A stretch of DNA of 64,000 nt from CALLMM01 sp964429855 (GCA_964429855.1 CAYSDM010000010.1:1-64000), one strand, 5' to 3'. Positions 15,760 to 24,801 are shown, counted from the first letter of the stretch. Translations and numbers: made by a program. The notes: a model not told the origin generated them from the sequence alone.

Positions 15760-17394
15760 TCACATTCGGCGTAAAACCACGGCTACCGGATTTGTCGTTC
15801 CCGTTTCGATGGTAAGGTTGCCTTTTCCTCTTACCTGGAAAGTCTTTACATTCTCATCTATGCGACTGAGGTTCAGAACGGAGACAGACCAGGTTCTGCT
15901 GTGATTCTCGACCGACACGGTGATTTTTGTTTCCCGTTTATAGGCAGGCACATAGAAGGCATAGTCCACGCCGAATTTACCGCCAACTCCCTGCGCGGAA
16001 CCGCGCGAAGCACGATCATAGGGTTCGAAGTCTACGGTATTCAGTTTCGCATACATCTGAGTGAATCGCTGTAATGCCAGCATCGCGTGATCGTAACGGC
16101 GCAGATACTCTTCCAGCGAAAGCCCCATAGATGCGGCGGCGCTGGGAGGAAAGGCCGAATCTCTATGATGCGCGCGCATCAGACTGCCGATAGTAGGAAA
16201 GGCGAGACCTGCCACAAAGTTACGATGCGTGTTGCGAATCCCCAGTCGGAAGTCATCAGAAAACTCATAAAAATACTCTTCAAACCAGATCGGCTTGCGA
16301 AATTGGCGCAGAGCACGTGCCGTTTTCCACTGATCTTCCGAACGGTTGATCTGTACCTCCAGGTAGTCTAAATAAGCGATTGAAGCAGTCTGGGTCTCTT
16401 TGCCGGGCGTATGATGACAACCGATGGGATGATCATAGGGATCTTCCGTGCGAACAAGCGCCGCCTTATAAGACACTTCCTCTGTCCAGGTTGTTTTCCA
16501 GGGAGTTTTGTTGCCTTCATCCACTTCGCCATACAGGATCCAGCGCACATTATACGCTGAATATCGGGCGACAATGTACGCAAACCATCTGTCATCATCC
16601 TCGCGTGTGGTAAATAGTCGGTTCCACCACTGCGAGTTGCCAGGGAAACCTCCGATCATCATTCCGAAGATCAGGCCTTTGCTGTTGGCATACTCCACCA
16701 GACGATCAAGTCGCTGGAAAAATCTGGGATTCATGTCTCCATTTTTCGGCGCTCCTTGAAAAGGATGGATTCCAGTTCGGTTGTACTCCGTGATGCCAAG
16801 CCATGCGCACCCTTGAATGGAGTTGAAACCTCGCTCCGCCAGCACATTCACCCACTGTTTGAATTCCCTATTAAGGATTTCATCAGACAGCGAATATTGA
16901 AGATCGCCGACCAGAAGAAAAGGTGAACCATCGCTTAACCGCCACGTACTCCCGTTTGCTTTCAGGAATCCGCGTCGAAGAGGGTTCTCGTTAATCTCCT
17001 GCAGGGTAGGAGAATAGGCGATAACGGTTCCCTGAAAACCGTTCAGCCCGCTGTCGCGAGAGCGTGTGCGATAGTCATAGGTTCCAGGCTGAGTCGCCGA
17101 AAACCGTATCCGAAAAACATTGCCGCCATCCCAGAAACCTTTTATGGTAACCCGTCTTCCTCCTTCCCGGCGTGTAAAGGTTGCGGTAATCTCTGGTCCG
17201 GACAGATAGGGCTTCTTCCCCGGATTACGCGCACCAAGTCTCAGTTCAAACACCTGAAACGTCCTAATCTCCGTTGCAGGCGGATCCAGCAAGCCTGTCT
17301 GTGCCTTGACTATCGGGCAGAACCAGCCAAGCAATACCATCGCGATAAACAGTACTTGAGCGCCTGCGTTACGTCGTGTGTTCTCAGCAGTCAT
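15760..17394 (-). CDS. secreted DUF5060/DUF4038 putative glycosidase
   Basis: The 544-residue protein has a signal peptide (hydrophobic VLFIAMVLLGWFCPIVKAQ). A beta-sandwich DUF5060 domain follows (TFQVFELRLGARNPG, FWDGGNVFRIRFSATQPGTYDYRTRS). Next is a TIM-barrel DUF4038 region (PFLLVGDLQYSLSDEILNREFKQWVNVLAERGFNSIQGCAW). A candidate acid/base Glu is in RWILYGEVDEGN and another in PIWFEEYFYEFS. A short beta domain ends it. GGAGGAGGAG precedes the ATG. The gene is visibly poorer in GC than its neighbours. It likely cleaves a plant or algal glycan outside the cell. Confidence 0.82.
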   Translation of the reverse strand: MTAENTRRNAGAQVLFIAMVLLGWFCPIVKAQTGLLDPPATEIRTFQVFELRLGARNPGKKPYLSGPEITATFTRREGGRRVTIKGFWDGGNVFRIRFSATQPGTYDYRTRSRDSGLNGFQGTVIAYSPTLQEINENPLRRGFLKANGSTWRLSDGSPFLLVGDLQYSLSDEILNREFKQWVNVLAERGFNSIQGCAWLGITEYNRTGIHPFQGAPKNGDMNPRFFQRLDRLVEYANSKGLIFGMMIGGFPGNSQWWNRLFTTREDDDRWFAYIVARYSAYNVRWILYGEVDEGNKTPWKTTWTEEVSYKAALVRTEDPYDHPIGCHHTPGKETQTASIAYLDYLEVQINRSEDQWKTARALRQFRKPIWFEEYFYEFSDDFRLGIRNTHRNFVAGLAFPTIGSLMRAHHRDSAFPPSAAASMGLSLEEYLRRYDHAMLALQRFTQMYAKLNTVDFEPYDRASRGSAQGVGGKFGVDYAFYVPAYKRETKITVSVENHSRTWSVSVLNLSRIDENVKTFQVRGKGNLTIETGTTNPVAVVLRRM

Positions 17395-17515
17395 TCTCCT
17401 CCTCCTGTGAGACAGTATTTGTTTACAGTCGTCACAACTGATGGAAGAGACGATGAGGGGACGAAAATCTTACGGGGATGGCAGTCAAAGAATCTTGCAG
17501 GAGGTTCATCAGAGA

Positions 17516-18829
17516 TCAGATGAGAAGGCGCATGATCGCTTCGGAGAGGAGTGTGGCGTCGTGGCGAACGACATCGGTCTGACTGATGAAATTACCGGCG
17601 ATGGGACGATAGCCCATCGCGCGAATCCGGTCGGTGTCCGCCTCTACCAGAATAGAGCCGGTTTGCCGGTACTTGTTCAGAAGTTCCAGGGTCGGGATAC
17701 CGGTGTTGACGATCACATAGTTGAAAATGGGGCGCGGGACATGCGCCTCAATCGCTTTGATGTGATCGGATGCGCCGAAACCGTCCGTTTCGCCCGGCTG
17801 AGTCATCACGTTGCAGATATAGACTTTCCGGGCGCGTGAGCGGTAGAGCGCGTCGGCAATGCCACTCACCAGCAGATTGGGAATCACGCTGGTATAGACG
17901 CTGCCCGGGCCGATCACGATCACATCCGCCAGCAGAATGGATTCTATTGCCTCCTCCAGCGCCTCCGCGCCTCCCGCGCTCAAACTGATACGCTTGATCT
18001 TCAGCGGAGAGTTTGCGATGGAGGTTTCGCCCTCGATAACCGAACCGTCCTCCATCTCGGCGCGCAGCCGCACATGCTCCAGCGTGGAGGGAAGCACCCG
18101 CCCGCGAATATTCAGTACCTTGCTGGTCTGCAGCACTGCCTCTTCAAAGTCGCCGTTGCTGATTTCGCACATGGCGGCAATCAGCAGGTTGCCGAAGGCA
18201 TGATCACGCAGACCCTCGCCCGCTCCATCACCTCGAAAACGGTACTGGAACAGATCGGTCATCGTGTTCTCGGAGTCCGCCAGCGCGACGAGACAGTTGC
18301 GGATATCGCCAGGGGGAAGGATGTTTAGCTGCCGGGTCAGTCGCCCGGAGGAGCCGCCGTCATCGGTCACGGTGACGATGGCGACGATATTGCTGGTGTA
18401 CTGCTTGATGCCGCGCAGCATGGTCGAAAGACCGGTTCCCCCGCCGATCACTACGACGCGAGGCCCCTGCGCCAGATACCGACGCCGATAGACCACATCC
18501 ACCAGATTCCCGACCGCGCTCGGATTAACCGCCGTCGTCAGCGACTGTGAGAAGCGCGCAATGGCAAAGACGATAATGCTGATGCCTGCCAGCAGCAACA
18601 GCGTTCCGACCCCTCTGGAGACTCCGGGACTCAGCAGGGGAAGACCGAGGGTTTCGGCAAGCCAGTAAACCAGCCGGTTGGCGTAGGTCAGGGCATCCAC
18701 CGGACGGGCGCGGTTCAGAATCGCGATGCCGACCAGGGATAGACAGAGACCGGCAATCGCCAGCGATATCCACCGCTTGACGCGCATTCCCGGATAGAAC
18801 CATTTTATGAGGGCGATCAGACGCTGCAT
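17516..18829 (-). CDS. yvcK: YvcK-type gluconeogenesis/cell-shape factor with N-terminal membrane anchor
   Basis: After about 120 N-terminal residues with two hydrophobic helices, the protein has VVVIGGGTGLSTMLRGIKQYTSNIVAIVTVTDDGGSSGRLTRQ. This is the hallmark of the YvcK/CofD fold. IGPGSVYTSVIPNLLV and the CNVMTQPGETDGF segment follow. YvcK proteins bind UDP-sugars and act in carbon metabolism and cell-wall morphogenesis. It is the last gene of a probable rpoN, holin-like, yvcK unit with 45-66 base gaps. Confidence 0.88.
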   Translation of the reverse strand: MQRLIALIKWFYPGMRVKRWISLAIAGLCLSLVGIAILNRARPVDALTYANRLVYWLAETLGLPLLSPGVSRGVGTLLLLAGISIIVFAIARFSQSLTTAVNPSAVGNLVDVVYRRRYLAQGPRVVVIGGGTGLSTMLRGIKQYTSNIVAIVTVTDDGGSSGRLTRQLNILPPGDIRNCLVALADSENTMTDLFQYRFRGDGAGEGLRDHAFGNLLIAAMCEISNGDFEEAVLQTSKVLNIRGRVLPSTLEHVRLRAEMEDGSVIEGETSIANSPLKIKRISLSAGGAEALEEAIESILLADVIVIGPGSVYTSVIPNLLVSGIADALYRSRARKVYICNVMTQPGETDGFGASDHIKAIEAHVPRPIFNYVIVNTGIPTLELLNKYRQTGSILVEADTDRIRAMGYRPIAGNFISQTDVVRHDATLLSEAIMRLLI

Positions 18830-18874
18830 AACGGAGTCTGTCGTGTCAGAAAGAGAGAGCCTTCCTTCAGAACA

Positions 18875-19240
18875 CTAGTTATCTTTCTTTTTTTCATCTA
18901 TCAGGAAATGATTGAGGATGCCGCTGACGATACCCATCAGGATCGGACCTAACAGCGCGCCCCAGGGCAGCGAGACGGTAAAGTCTTCGACAATAAAATG
19001 GACTGCCAAGAAGAGAAAGGCGTTGAGGATCAGGCCGAACAGCCCGAAAGTCATACAGTTGAGCGGAGCCGTGAGGAACCCCAGAATGGGACGGATAAAT
19101 GAGTTGATCAGCCCGATCACCAGCGTAACCTTGATGAGCACCACCGGGTCGTGATTATAGGAGATGCCCAGTCCGGGGATGTTGGCCACGATTGCCAGCG
19201 CAATCCCGCTGATAATCCAGCGAAGAATCCAGTTTACCAT
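18875..19240 (-). CDS. phage-holin-4-like membrane protein (PF04020 type)
   Basis: The 121-residue protein has four hydrophobic segments and the family pattern LINSFIRPILGFLTAPLNCMTFGLFGLILNAFLFLAV. CAGGAGGG sits before the ATG. Despite the family name, there is no phage gene nearby; such proteins are common chromosomal membrane proteins of unknown role. It lies between rpoN and yvcK. Confidence 0.85.
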   Translation of the reverse strand: MVNWILRWIISGIALAIVANIPGLGISYNHDPVVLIKVTLVIGLINSFIRPILGFLTAPLNCMTFGLFGLILNAFLFLAVHFIVEDFTVSLPWGALLGPILMGIVSGILNHFLIDEKKKDN

Positions 19241-19306
19241 CCTTCCCTCCTGTGATAGTCTACCCTGTATTACGACTGAAGGGAAAGGCTGGTTCTGTTT
19301 TACTGC

Positions 19307-20725
19307 CTACCGACGGCGGCGGTTTGAAGAGAGGATCTTCTGGGCGTCTCGATACTTCACCACGGTGCGCCGGGCGACCTCATAACCTCGCTCGCGCAGT
19401 AGTTCGACGATCTGCTGATCAGAGAGCGGGTTGGAGGGGTCTTCGCTGGAGATGATCTCTTCGATGGCGGTTTTGATCGCCAGCGACTGATCGAAGAAGA
19501 GATCGAACGGGACTACCTCCTGGTTGGGAAGCTGGACATATTTCTGGGCTGTGGCGCGACTGACGGTGCTCTCATGCATTCCCAGAATTTCGGCGACACG
19601 GGTGCGCGTGAGCGGGAGCAGGTAGGCGCGCGAACCGGTCTCCACAAATCCCTGCTGGCAGTCAATGATGCACTGCGTTATCATCCGCAGCGTGCGGCGA
19701 CGCTGATTGATGTTCTTGATGAACAGTTCTGCCCGCTCGACATACTCGATAGTATGCTTGATCTCATCCGGCTGCAGGTTTGCGCTGCCGTTCTTGATAT
19801 TATTGTAGAGTTCGCGATAGCTGGGGCTGACGCCCAGTACAAACGGCTCCGTACCGACGATCTCCACCTCATAGCCGACTTCCGTGCGCCGAAGAATCAC
19901 GTCCGGGCGAATACTGGACTTATGGTTTGCCGGTTTATAGGCCCAGGGAGGGCGAAACTGGTTGGCGGGATAGGGATTTAATTGATTTTTCATGAATTCA
20001 ATAGTTTTTTTAGCGCTGTCCAACGAGATATTGAAGATACGCGCCAGTCGGGCGTATCGGCGGTTGACGACTTCCGGGAAGTAGTGGCGAACCATGCGTT
20101 CGGCGATGGGATTGCCCTTTCCCTCATCCTGTAGGAACTGCAGTTGAATCAGCATGCACTCCTGCAAATTGCGCGCGCCGATGCCGGGTGGGTCGAACGT
20201 CTGAAGGATGCTCAGAACACGAAAGACCTCCTCCGTCTCTATATTACACTCACAGGCGATCTCCTCCACCTTACTGTCCAGCCACCCGTTTTCATCCAGG
20301 GAGTTGATCAGGTAATCGCCCAGAGCGAAGTCCTCCTCAGAGACGGCGGAGCGAAGCTGTGCGCGAAGATGATCCTGCAGAGTCATCTCCGCGGGCATAT
20401 TGCCGACGGGATCATACTCATCATCCGAATCGAAGAAGCTGACAGGGTGATATTCGACCTCGGAGAGATGCGAATCCAGAGGCGAGTAGTCGGTCTGCGG
20501 GCGAGCGAGACGAGTCGCGCAGTAGGGGCAGGCGGCAGGATTGGCGCAGTTGCCCATGCAGACCGGCTCGCGCTCGATCACGTCCAACGCCGGATTATCC
20601 AGCAGTTCCGCCTCGATCTGCTGTACCAGTTCGAGCGAACTCTGCTGAAGGATGGCGTTCGCCATAATCAGCTTCGGGTCTATGCGCTGAGACAGAACTT
20701 GATGTTGATCCTGTCGGAGCACCAC
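19307..20725 (-). CDS. rpoN: RNA polymerase sigma-54 factor with Cys cluster
   Basis: The 472-residue protein starts at GTG (20725) after a GGGGGG stretch. The Gln/Leu-rich region I is clear (QDQHQVLSQRIDPKLIMANAILQQSSLELVQQIE). The core-binding domain has FDPPGIGARNLQECMLIQL. The HTH lies in RVAEILGMHESTVSRATAQKYVQ. The RpoN box is ARRTVVKYRDAQKIL. Unusually, four Cys in a C-x3-C-x5-C-x2-C pattern (residues 56-69) follow region I. It directs -24/-12 promoters, one of which lies just upstream of the divergent flhG gene. Confidence 0.95.
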   Translation of the reverse strand: MVLRQDQHQVLSQRIDPKLIMANAILQQSSLELVQQIEAELLDNPALDVIEREPVCMGNCANPAACPYCATRLARPQTDYSPLDSHLSEVEYHPVSFFDSDDEYDPVGNMPAEMTLQDHLRAQLRSAVSEEDFALGDYLINSLDENGWLDSKVEEIACECNIETEEVFRVLSILQTFDPPGIGARNLQECMLIQLQFLQDEGKGNPIAERMVRHYFPEVVNRRYARLARIFNISLDSAKKTIEFMKNQLNPYPANQFRPPWAYKPANHKSSIRPDVILRRTEVGYEVEIVGTEPFVLGVSPSYRELYNNIKNGSANLQPDEIKHTIEYVERAELFIKNINQRRRTLRMITQCIIDCQQGFVETGSRAYLLPLTRTRVAEILGMHESTVSRATAQKYVQLPNQEVVPFDLFFDQSLAIKTAIEEIISSEDPSNPLSDQQIVELLRERGYEVARRTVVKYRDAQKILSSNRRRR

Positions 20726-20821
20726 CAGTATTTTCCCCCCGTCTGCGATTCGCGGTCTACCAGAACCGGAAGCGAAGCATCTACGTGAATCTTCAGACTG
20801 TGTAAGACCAACGGTTGATGG

Positions 20822-20873
20822 CTCTGAAAGCGGATTGAGCCTGATTTTCGAAAGAGACAGGCGACTTTCAGAG
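20822..20873. other. two-tier inverted repeat between rpoN and flhG
   Basis: Outer arms CTCTGAAAG (20822-20830) and CTTTCAGAG (20865-20873) enclose inner arms GCCTG (20839-20843) and CAGGC (20858-20862). It lies about 100 bases upstream of rpoN on its strand. It could fold as an rpoN leader RNA or serve as an operator. Confidence 0.5.
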
Positions 20874-20950
20874 AAATAAAACAGTGAATTGAGTTCTGAG
20901 GTTACACTGGCAAATTATAGGTTTAAAAAAAGTTGCCTGTCAAGTTATTT

Positions 20951-20967
20951 TTGGCACAATTCTTGCA
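20951..20967 (+). promoter_or_regulatory. sigma-54 promoter (-24/-12) upstream of flhG
   Basis: The sequence TTGGCACAATTCTTGCA fits the consensus TGGCAC-N5-TTGCA exactly, with 10 bases between the GG and GC elements. It lies about 145 bases upstream of the flhG-type start. The rest of the 387-base gap (20726-21112) holds a two-tier inverted repeat and an extended -10 / sigma-28-like element. Confidence 0.8.
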
Positions 20968-21015
20968 ATAGCGCACAGGCTTTGCACGATTTTCGGTCAA
21001 TCGCGAAAAAACCGG

Positions 21016-21043
21016 TAAATATGCTATACTCTGCTGCCAATAA
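21016..21043 (+). promoter_or_regulatory. sigma-28-like promoter overlapping an extended -10 promoter
   Basis: TAAA (21016-21019), 16 bases, then GCCAATAA (21036-21043) matches the FliA/SigD pattern TAAA-N15-GCCGATAA with one mismatch and one extra spacer base. Inside it, TG-C-TATACT (21022-21030) is an extended -10 box for the housekeeping sigma. The true one cannot be told by reading. Confidence 0.5.
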
Positions 21044-21112
21044 TAGAGATGTCGAATACAAGGCTCCACCATGTCCACCGCCGATGTCGGCGGCCTCCGG
21101 GGGAAAGCGACC

Positions 21113-22009
21113 ATGGCAGACCAGGCTCAGGGCCTGCGTGCGCTCGCGAAACAGGCGCATCTGGAAGATCATCTCGGAAACTCCGCTCTTGTCACTCCAT
21201 ATCCCGCCGCCAGAACTATCGCTGTTACCAGTGGCAAGGGAGGAGTCGGAAAGACGAATTTCACCACCAACCTGGCGCTTCTGCTGGCGCAGGCGCGTCG
21301 GCGCGTCATCGTGGTAGATGCCGATCTGGGGTTGGCGAATATTCATGTGGTGATGGGGATCTCCCCGGCTTACCATCTAGAGCATGTTCTTCGCGGCGAG
21401 AAGACGCTGCAGGAGATCATGATCTCGACGCCGGGAGGAGTGCAGATCATCGCAGGCGGCTCCGGGATCACGGAACTGGCGAATCTGGACCATGAGCAGC
21501 GATCCCGGTTTATCGAAAGCCTTTCCGAACTGGATCATCTGGCGGATACCATTCTGGTAGATACCGGCGCGGGGCTTTCGCAGAACGTAATGGCGTTCGT
21601 CCTGGCGGCAGATGAGGTGATCGTTATTACCACCCCCGAACCGACATCGCTGGCGGACGCTTATGCCACCATCAAGGTGGTATCTCAGGAGAACCCCGGC
21701 ACACACCTGCATCTGGTGGTCAATATGGCGACCAGCGAGGCGGAAGCTTCCGCTGTCTATGAACGGCTGAGTCTGGTCGCGAAACAGTTTTTGCATATCG
21801 AACTGGACTATCTGGGCTATCTCCCGCAGGATGCGACCGTGTCGCGCGCCGTGCGCGCGCAGCAGCCCTTCACACAGTTCAGTCCCGGCGCTCCTGTCGC
21901 CCGCGCGCTGGAGCAGATCGTGGACAGGCTCGGGTATAGCCCGGCGCGTCCTGCCGGGGTGGGTGGATTTCTGAATCGTATCAGCAAGTTTTTCGGCGGA
22001 CGAAAATAG
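21113..22009 (+). CDS. flhG: MinD/ParA-family ATPase, FlhG (YlxH) type
   Basis: I chose the ATG at 21113, preceded by GGGGGAAAG; the ATG at 21071 lacks a ribosome site. The 298-residue product has the deviant Walker A TSGKGGVGKT and VVDADLGLANIHVVMGI, which is typical of FlhG rather than cell-division MinD. ILVDTGAGL and TTPEPTSLADAYATIK follow. FlhG controls flagellar number and placement as the partner of FlhF. It heads an operon ending in a sigma-28 gene, which supports this role. FlhF is not in the window. Confidence 0.83.
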   Translation: MADQAQGLRALAKQAHLEDHLGNSALVTPYPAARTIAVTSGKGGVGKTNFTTNLALLLAQARRRVIVVDADLGLANIHVVMGISPAYHLEHVLRGEKTLQEIMISTPGGVQIIAGGSGITELANLDHEQRSRFIESLSELDHLADTILVDTGAGLSQNVMAFVLAADEVIVITTPEPTSLADAYATIKVVSQENPGTHLHLVVNMATSEAEASAVYERLSLVAKQFLHIELDYLGYLPQDATVSRAVRAQQPFTQFSPGAPVARALEQIVDRLGYSPARPAGVGGFLNRISKFFGGRK

Positions 22010-22050
22010 TCCCCGAATTCTAAGGTTCGCCGATGTAAAAGGAGAAAGCT

Positions 22051-23541
22051 GTGGCTTCCAGGAGGCTAAAAATACTGTTCGTTTCGGTCGAGGTAGCTCC
22101 TCTTGCCAAGGTCGGCGGTCTTGCCGATGTCGCGGGGGCGCTTCCAAAGGCTCTCAAGGCGATGGGGCACGATGTGAGAATCATCATGCCGTCGTATCGG
22201 ATGATTGAAGACAACCCGGATTATACGGTGGAACAGAGCGTTCCGGAGTTCTCCGTACCCATTCATGAGGGTTTTTCACTCCCCGCAACGCTGAAAACAA
22301 CCGCCATCGGCGATATTCCGGTCTATCTGGTCGCCAGCGACCGCTACTTTACAGAGGCGACTGAGAGCAAGATGGTCTATACGCTGGAGGCGGAACCTTA
22401 CGTCTTCTTTGATCGGGCTGTGGTGGAGGCGATTCCGCGCCTGACGCCGACATGGACGCCGGACGTGATCCACTGTCACGACTGGCAGACCGGTCTGATC
22501 GCTGTCTATCTGGACACCTTCTATCACGAGAATCCTGTCTGGGAGAACGTCGCCCGCGTCTTCACCATTCATAATCTTGCCTATCAGGGCGACTATCCCT
22601 ACGAGGTTCTGCGCTACGCGGGACTGCCCGACGATCTGTTTACCTGGGATCGTCTGGAATACTACGGGCGCATGAGTTTTATGAAGGGCGGTCTGATCTA
22701 TTCGGATGTCTCCAATACGGTCAGCCCGACCTATGCGCGTGAGACTCAGACCGACGACTATGGCTGCGGTCTGCAGGGGCTATTGCAGTATCTCGCAGGG
22801 CAGAAGCGTTATACCGGCATCCTCAATGGGATAGATATGGATGTCTATAATCCGCAGACTGACCGGAACCTGGCAGCCAACTACAGCGCGGAGAAACCGG
22901 CGGGCAAAGCGAAGTGTAAAACCGCGCTTCAGGCGGAGTGCGGGCTGCCGAAGAGCAGGAAGTCGGCGGTCATCGGGATCGTCTCGCGGCTTGCTGACCA
23001 GAAAGGTTTTGACCTGATCCGAGCGGCTGCGGACGATCTGCTGCGCCTGCCGGTACAGCTTGTGCTGCTGGGAACGGGCGATCCCGCCTATGAAGCCTAT
23101 TTCAGGGAACTGGAGGAGCGGCATCCGAAAAAAGTCAAAGCCTTCCTTGGCTATGACGCAGAACTGGCGCAGCGAATCTACTCCGGAAGCGACATCTTCC
23201 TGATGCCTTCTCGCTTTGAGCCGTGTGGGCTGGGACAGCTAATGAGCCTGCGCTATGGAACGATTCCCGTCGTTCGCGCGACCGGCGGTCTGGCGGACAC
23301 CATCAGCGACTTTACGGCTCGCAGCGGAAAGGGCAACGGTTTCGTCTTTGAGGAGTACGATGCCTCCGCCATGCTGGATGCGGTGAAGCGCGCAGTGGAG
23401 ACTTTCCAGGATGGCGACGCCTGGGAAAAACTGGTTGTACGCGCATTGACCAGCGACTTTTCCTGGAACAATTCCGCGCGAAAGTATGTCGAACTCTACC
23501 GGCAAGCCCTGGCGAAAATTCGCCTGGTAGCCGCAGCCTAG
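22051..23541 (+). CDS. glgA: glycogen synthase (ADP-glucose, GT5)
   Basis: The 496-residue enzyme starts at GTG (22051) after AAAGGAG. It shows the GT5 start ILFVSVEVAPLAKVGGLADVAGALPKAL with the KVGGL ADP-glucose motif. CHDWQTGLI and FTIHNLAYQG follow. The C-terminal PSRFEPCGLGQLMSLRYGTIPVVRATGGLADT contains the retaining-glycosyltransferase Glu. It elongates alpha-1,4-glucan. It sits 41 bases behind flhG, an odd place for a glycogen gene. Confidence 0.96.
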   Translation: MASRRLKILFVSVEVAPLAKVGGLADVAGALPKALKAMGHDVRIIMPSYRMIEDNPDYTVEQSVPEFSVPIHEGFSLPATLKTTAIGDIPVYLVASDRYFTEATESKMVYTLEAEPYVFFDRAVVEAIPRLTPTWTPDVIHCHDWQTGLIAVYLDTFYHENPVWENVARVFTIHNLAYQGDYPYEVLRYAGLPDDLFTWDRLEYYGRMSFMKGGLIYSDVSNTVSPTYARETQTDDYGCGLQGLLQYLAGQKRYTGILNGIDMDVYNPQTDRNLAANYSAEKPAGKAKCKTALQAECGLPKSRKSAVIGIVSRLADQKGFDLIRAAADDLLRLPVQLVLLGTGDPAYEAYFRELEERHPKKVKAFLGYDAELAQRIYSGSDIFLMPSRFEPCGLGQLMSLRYGTIPVVRATGGLADTISDFTARSGKGNGFVFEEYDASAMLDAVKRAVETFQDGDAWEKLVVRALTSDFSWNNSARKYVELYRQALAKIRLVAAA

Positions 23542-23554
23542 TAGATGCTCTGCG

Positions 23555-23884
23555 ATGGAAATGTATGCGCCCCGGCTGCCGGCGGTGCTGGGATCATTTG
23601 CCGCATTGATAGTGGCTTTCGTCAGCTTTCTGGCGCAGGTCTCTCCGGTGACATGCGTGATGAGGGCGGTAGCGGCTTTTATAGTCTTTGCCGCCTTCGG
23701 CATCATCATCCGTTATCTTCTGGGAGACGCCATGGAGAAGGCGAATGAGGCAGCAGTGAGACAACCGGAGCCTCTGGAAGAAGCGCATTCGGGGAACGGG
23801 CTGGAGCATATTCCGCCTGGAACGCCCCTCGCGCAGCTTCTGGAGCAGCAGGAAGCATATGCGGACGAGAGGGACGATCCATAG
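23555..23884 (+). CDS. small hypothetical two-helix membrane protein
   Basis: The 109-residue protein has two hydrophobic helices (about residues 10-30 and 33-57) and an acidic, proline-containing cytoplasmic tail. It lies 13 bases after glgA and 87 bases before sigma-28, so it probably belongs to the operon. The ribosome site is weak, so the start is uncertain. No family is recognised. Confidence 0.6.
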   Translation: MEMYAPRLPAVLGSFAALIVAFVSFLAQVSPVTCVMRAVAAFIVFAAFGIIIRYLLGDAMEKANEAAVRQPEPLEEAHSGNGLEHIPPGTPLAQLLEQQEAYADERDDP

Positions 23885-23971
23885 GAAATACGACGGCTCT
23901 GCATCTCAGTGGAGGAATATTAACTGACCGGGAGAGACCTTCTGGAGATTGCAGGGAGGGATATATCTGAG

Positions 23972-24754
23972 ATGAGCGCAGCAATGAATGGCACGGAGTT
24001 AGCGGACGCCTGGCGAAGATATAAGATGATGGGCGATGCGACTGCGCGCACCAAAATCATCAATCAGTACGCCTATCTGGTAAAGATCACCGCGGGCCGT
24101 GTCGTCAGCAATCTGCCTCCCAGCCTGGAGCGTGATGATCTGGTCAGTGCAGGGGTGATGGGATTGATCAAGGCAGTGGATCAGTTCGACACCAATCGGC
24201 AGGTTAAATTCGAGACCTATGCCATCGCTCTGATACGCGGCGCGATTCTGGAGATGCTCCGGGAAGAGGACTGGGTTCCGCGGTCGGTGCGCGAGCGTGT
24301 GAAGATGCTGGAGCGCACCTATCTGAAGGTGGAGTCGGAGTTGGGGCGTCCTCCCTCTGAGCAGGAGGTCGCCTCCGAACTGCGGATGAACCTGGAGGAT
24401 TTCAATAAGCTCCTCGCTGACACGGGGCGAACCTCTCTGCTTTCTCTGGACGATATCCTGATCGGCAGCGATGGCAGCGAAAAGCTGCACCTCTCCGATG
24501 TTATTCGGGACGACAGCGCAAGCCCTTTCTCCGAAGTGGAACTGCGCGAGCGCAAACGCGCGCTGGGAGTCGCCATTGACCGCCTGCCGGAGCGCGAGCG
24601 TCTGGTTATCGGTCTCTACTATTATGAGGGTATGACCTTCAAAGAGATCGGTAAAATCCTGACCATCTCCGAGTCGAGAGTCTATCAACTCCATACACAA
24701 GCTGTGATTCGCCTGCGCGGTTATCTTCAGCGCGATAACGCTCTCTTCAACTAA
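23972..24754 (+). CDS. fliA: sigma-28 family RNA polymerase sigma factor (FliA/WhiG/SigD)
   Basis: The 260-residue protein has regions 2, 3 and 4 of the sigma-28 group. Region 2 includes RDDLVSAGVMGLIKAVDQFDTNRQVKFETYAIALIRGAILEMLREEDWVPRSVR. Region 3 is ELGRPPSEQEVASEL, and region 4 is TFKEIGKILTISESRVYQLHTQAVIRLR. This family drives late flagellar genes or sporulation genes. GGAGGG lies about 11 bases before the ATG. The position downstream of flhG matches flagellar gene order in many bacteria. It ends 47 bases from a convergent gene. Confidence 0.9.
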   Translation: MSAAMNGTELADAWRRYKMMGDATARTKIINQYAYLVKITAGRVVSNLPPSLERDDLVSAGVMGLIKAVDQFDTNRQVKFETYAIALIRGAILEMLREEDWVPRSVRERVKMLERTYLKVESELGRPPSEQEVASELRMNLEDFNKLLADTGRTSLLSLDDILIGSDGSEKLHLSDVIRDDSASPFSEVELRERKRALGVAIDRLPERERLVIGLYYYEGMTFKEIGKILTISESRVYQLHTQAVIRLRGYLQRDNALFN

Positions 24755-24801
24755 CACCCGTCCGGTTGGCTTGCCGACTGCCGCGCGACTTCCCGCAGAG
24801 C

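Noticed and set aside
18875..19240. Holin-like gene as a sign of a prophage
   Set aside because: No other phage gene, integrase or att-like repeat is nearby. PF04020-type proteins are common in bacterial chromosomes.
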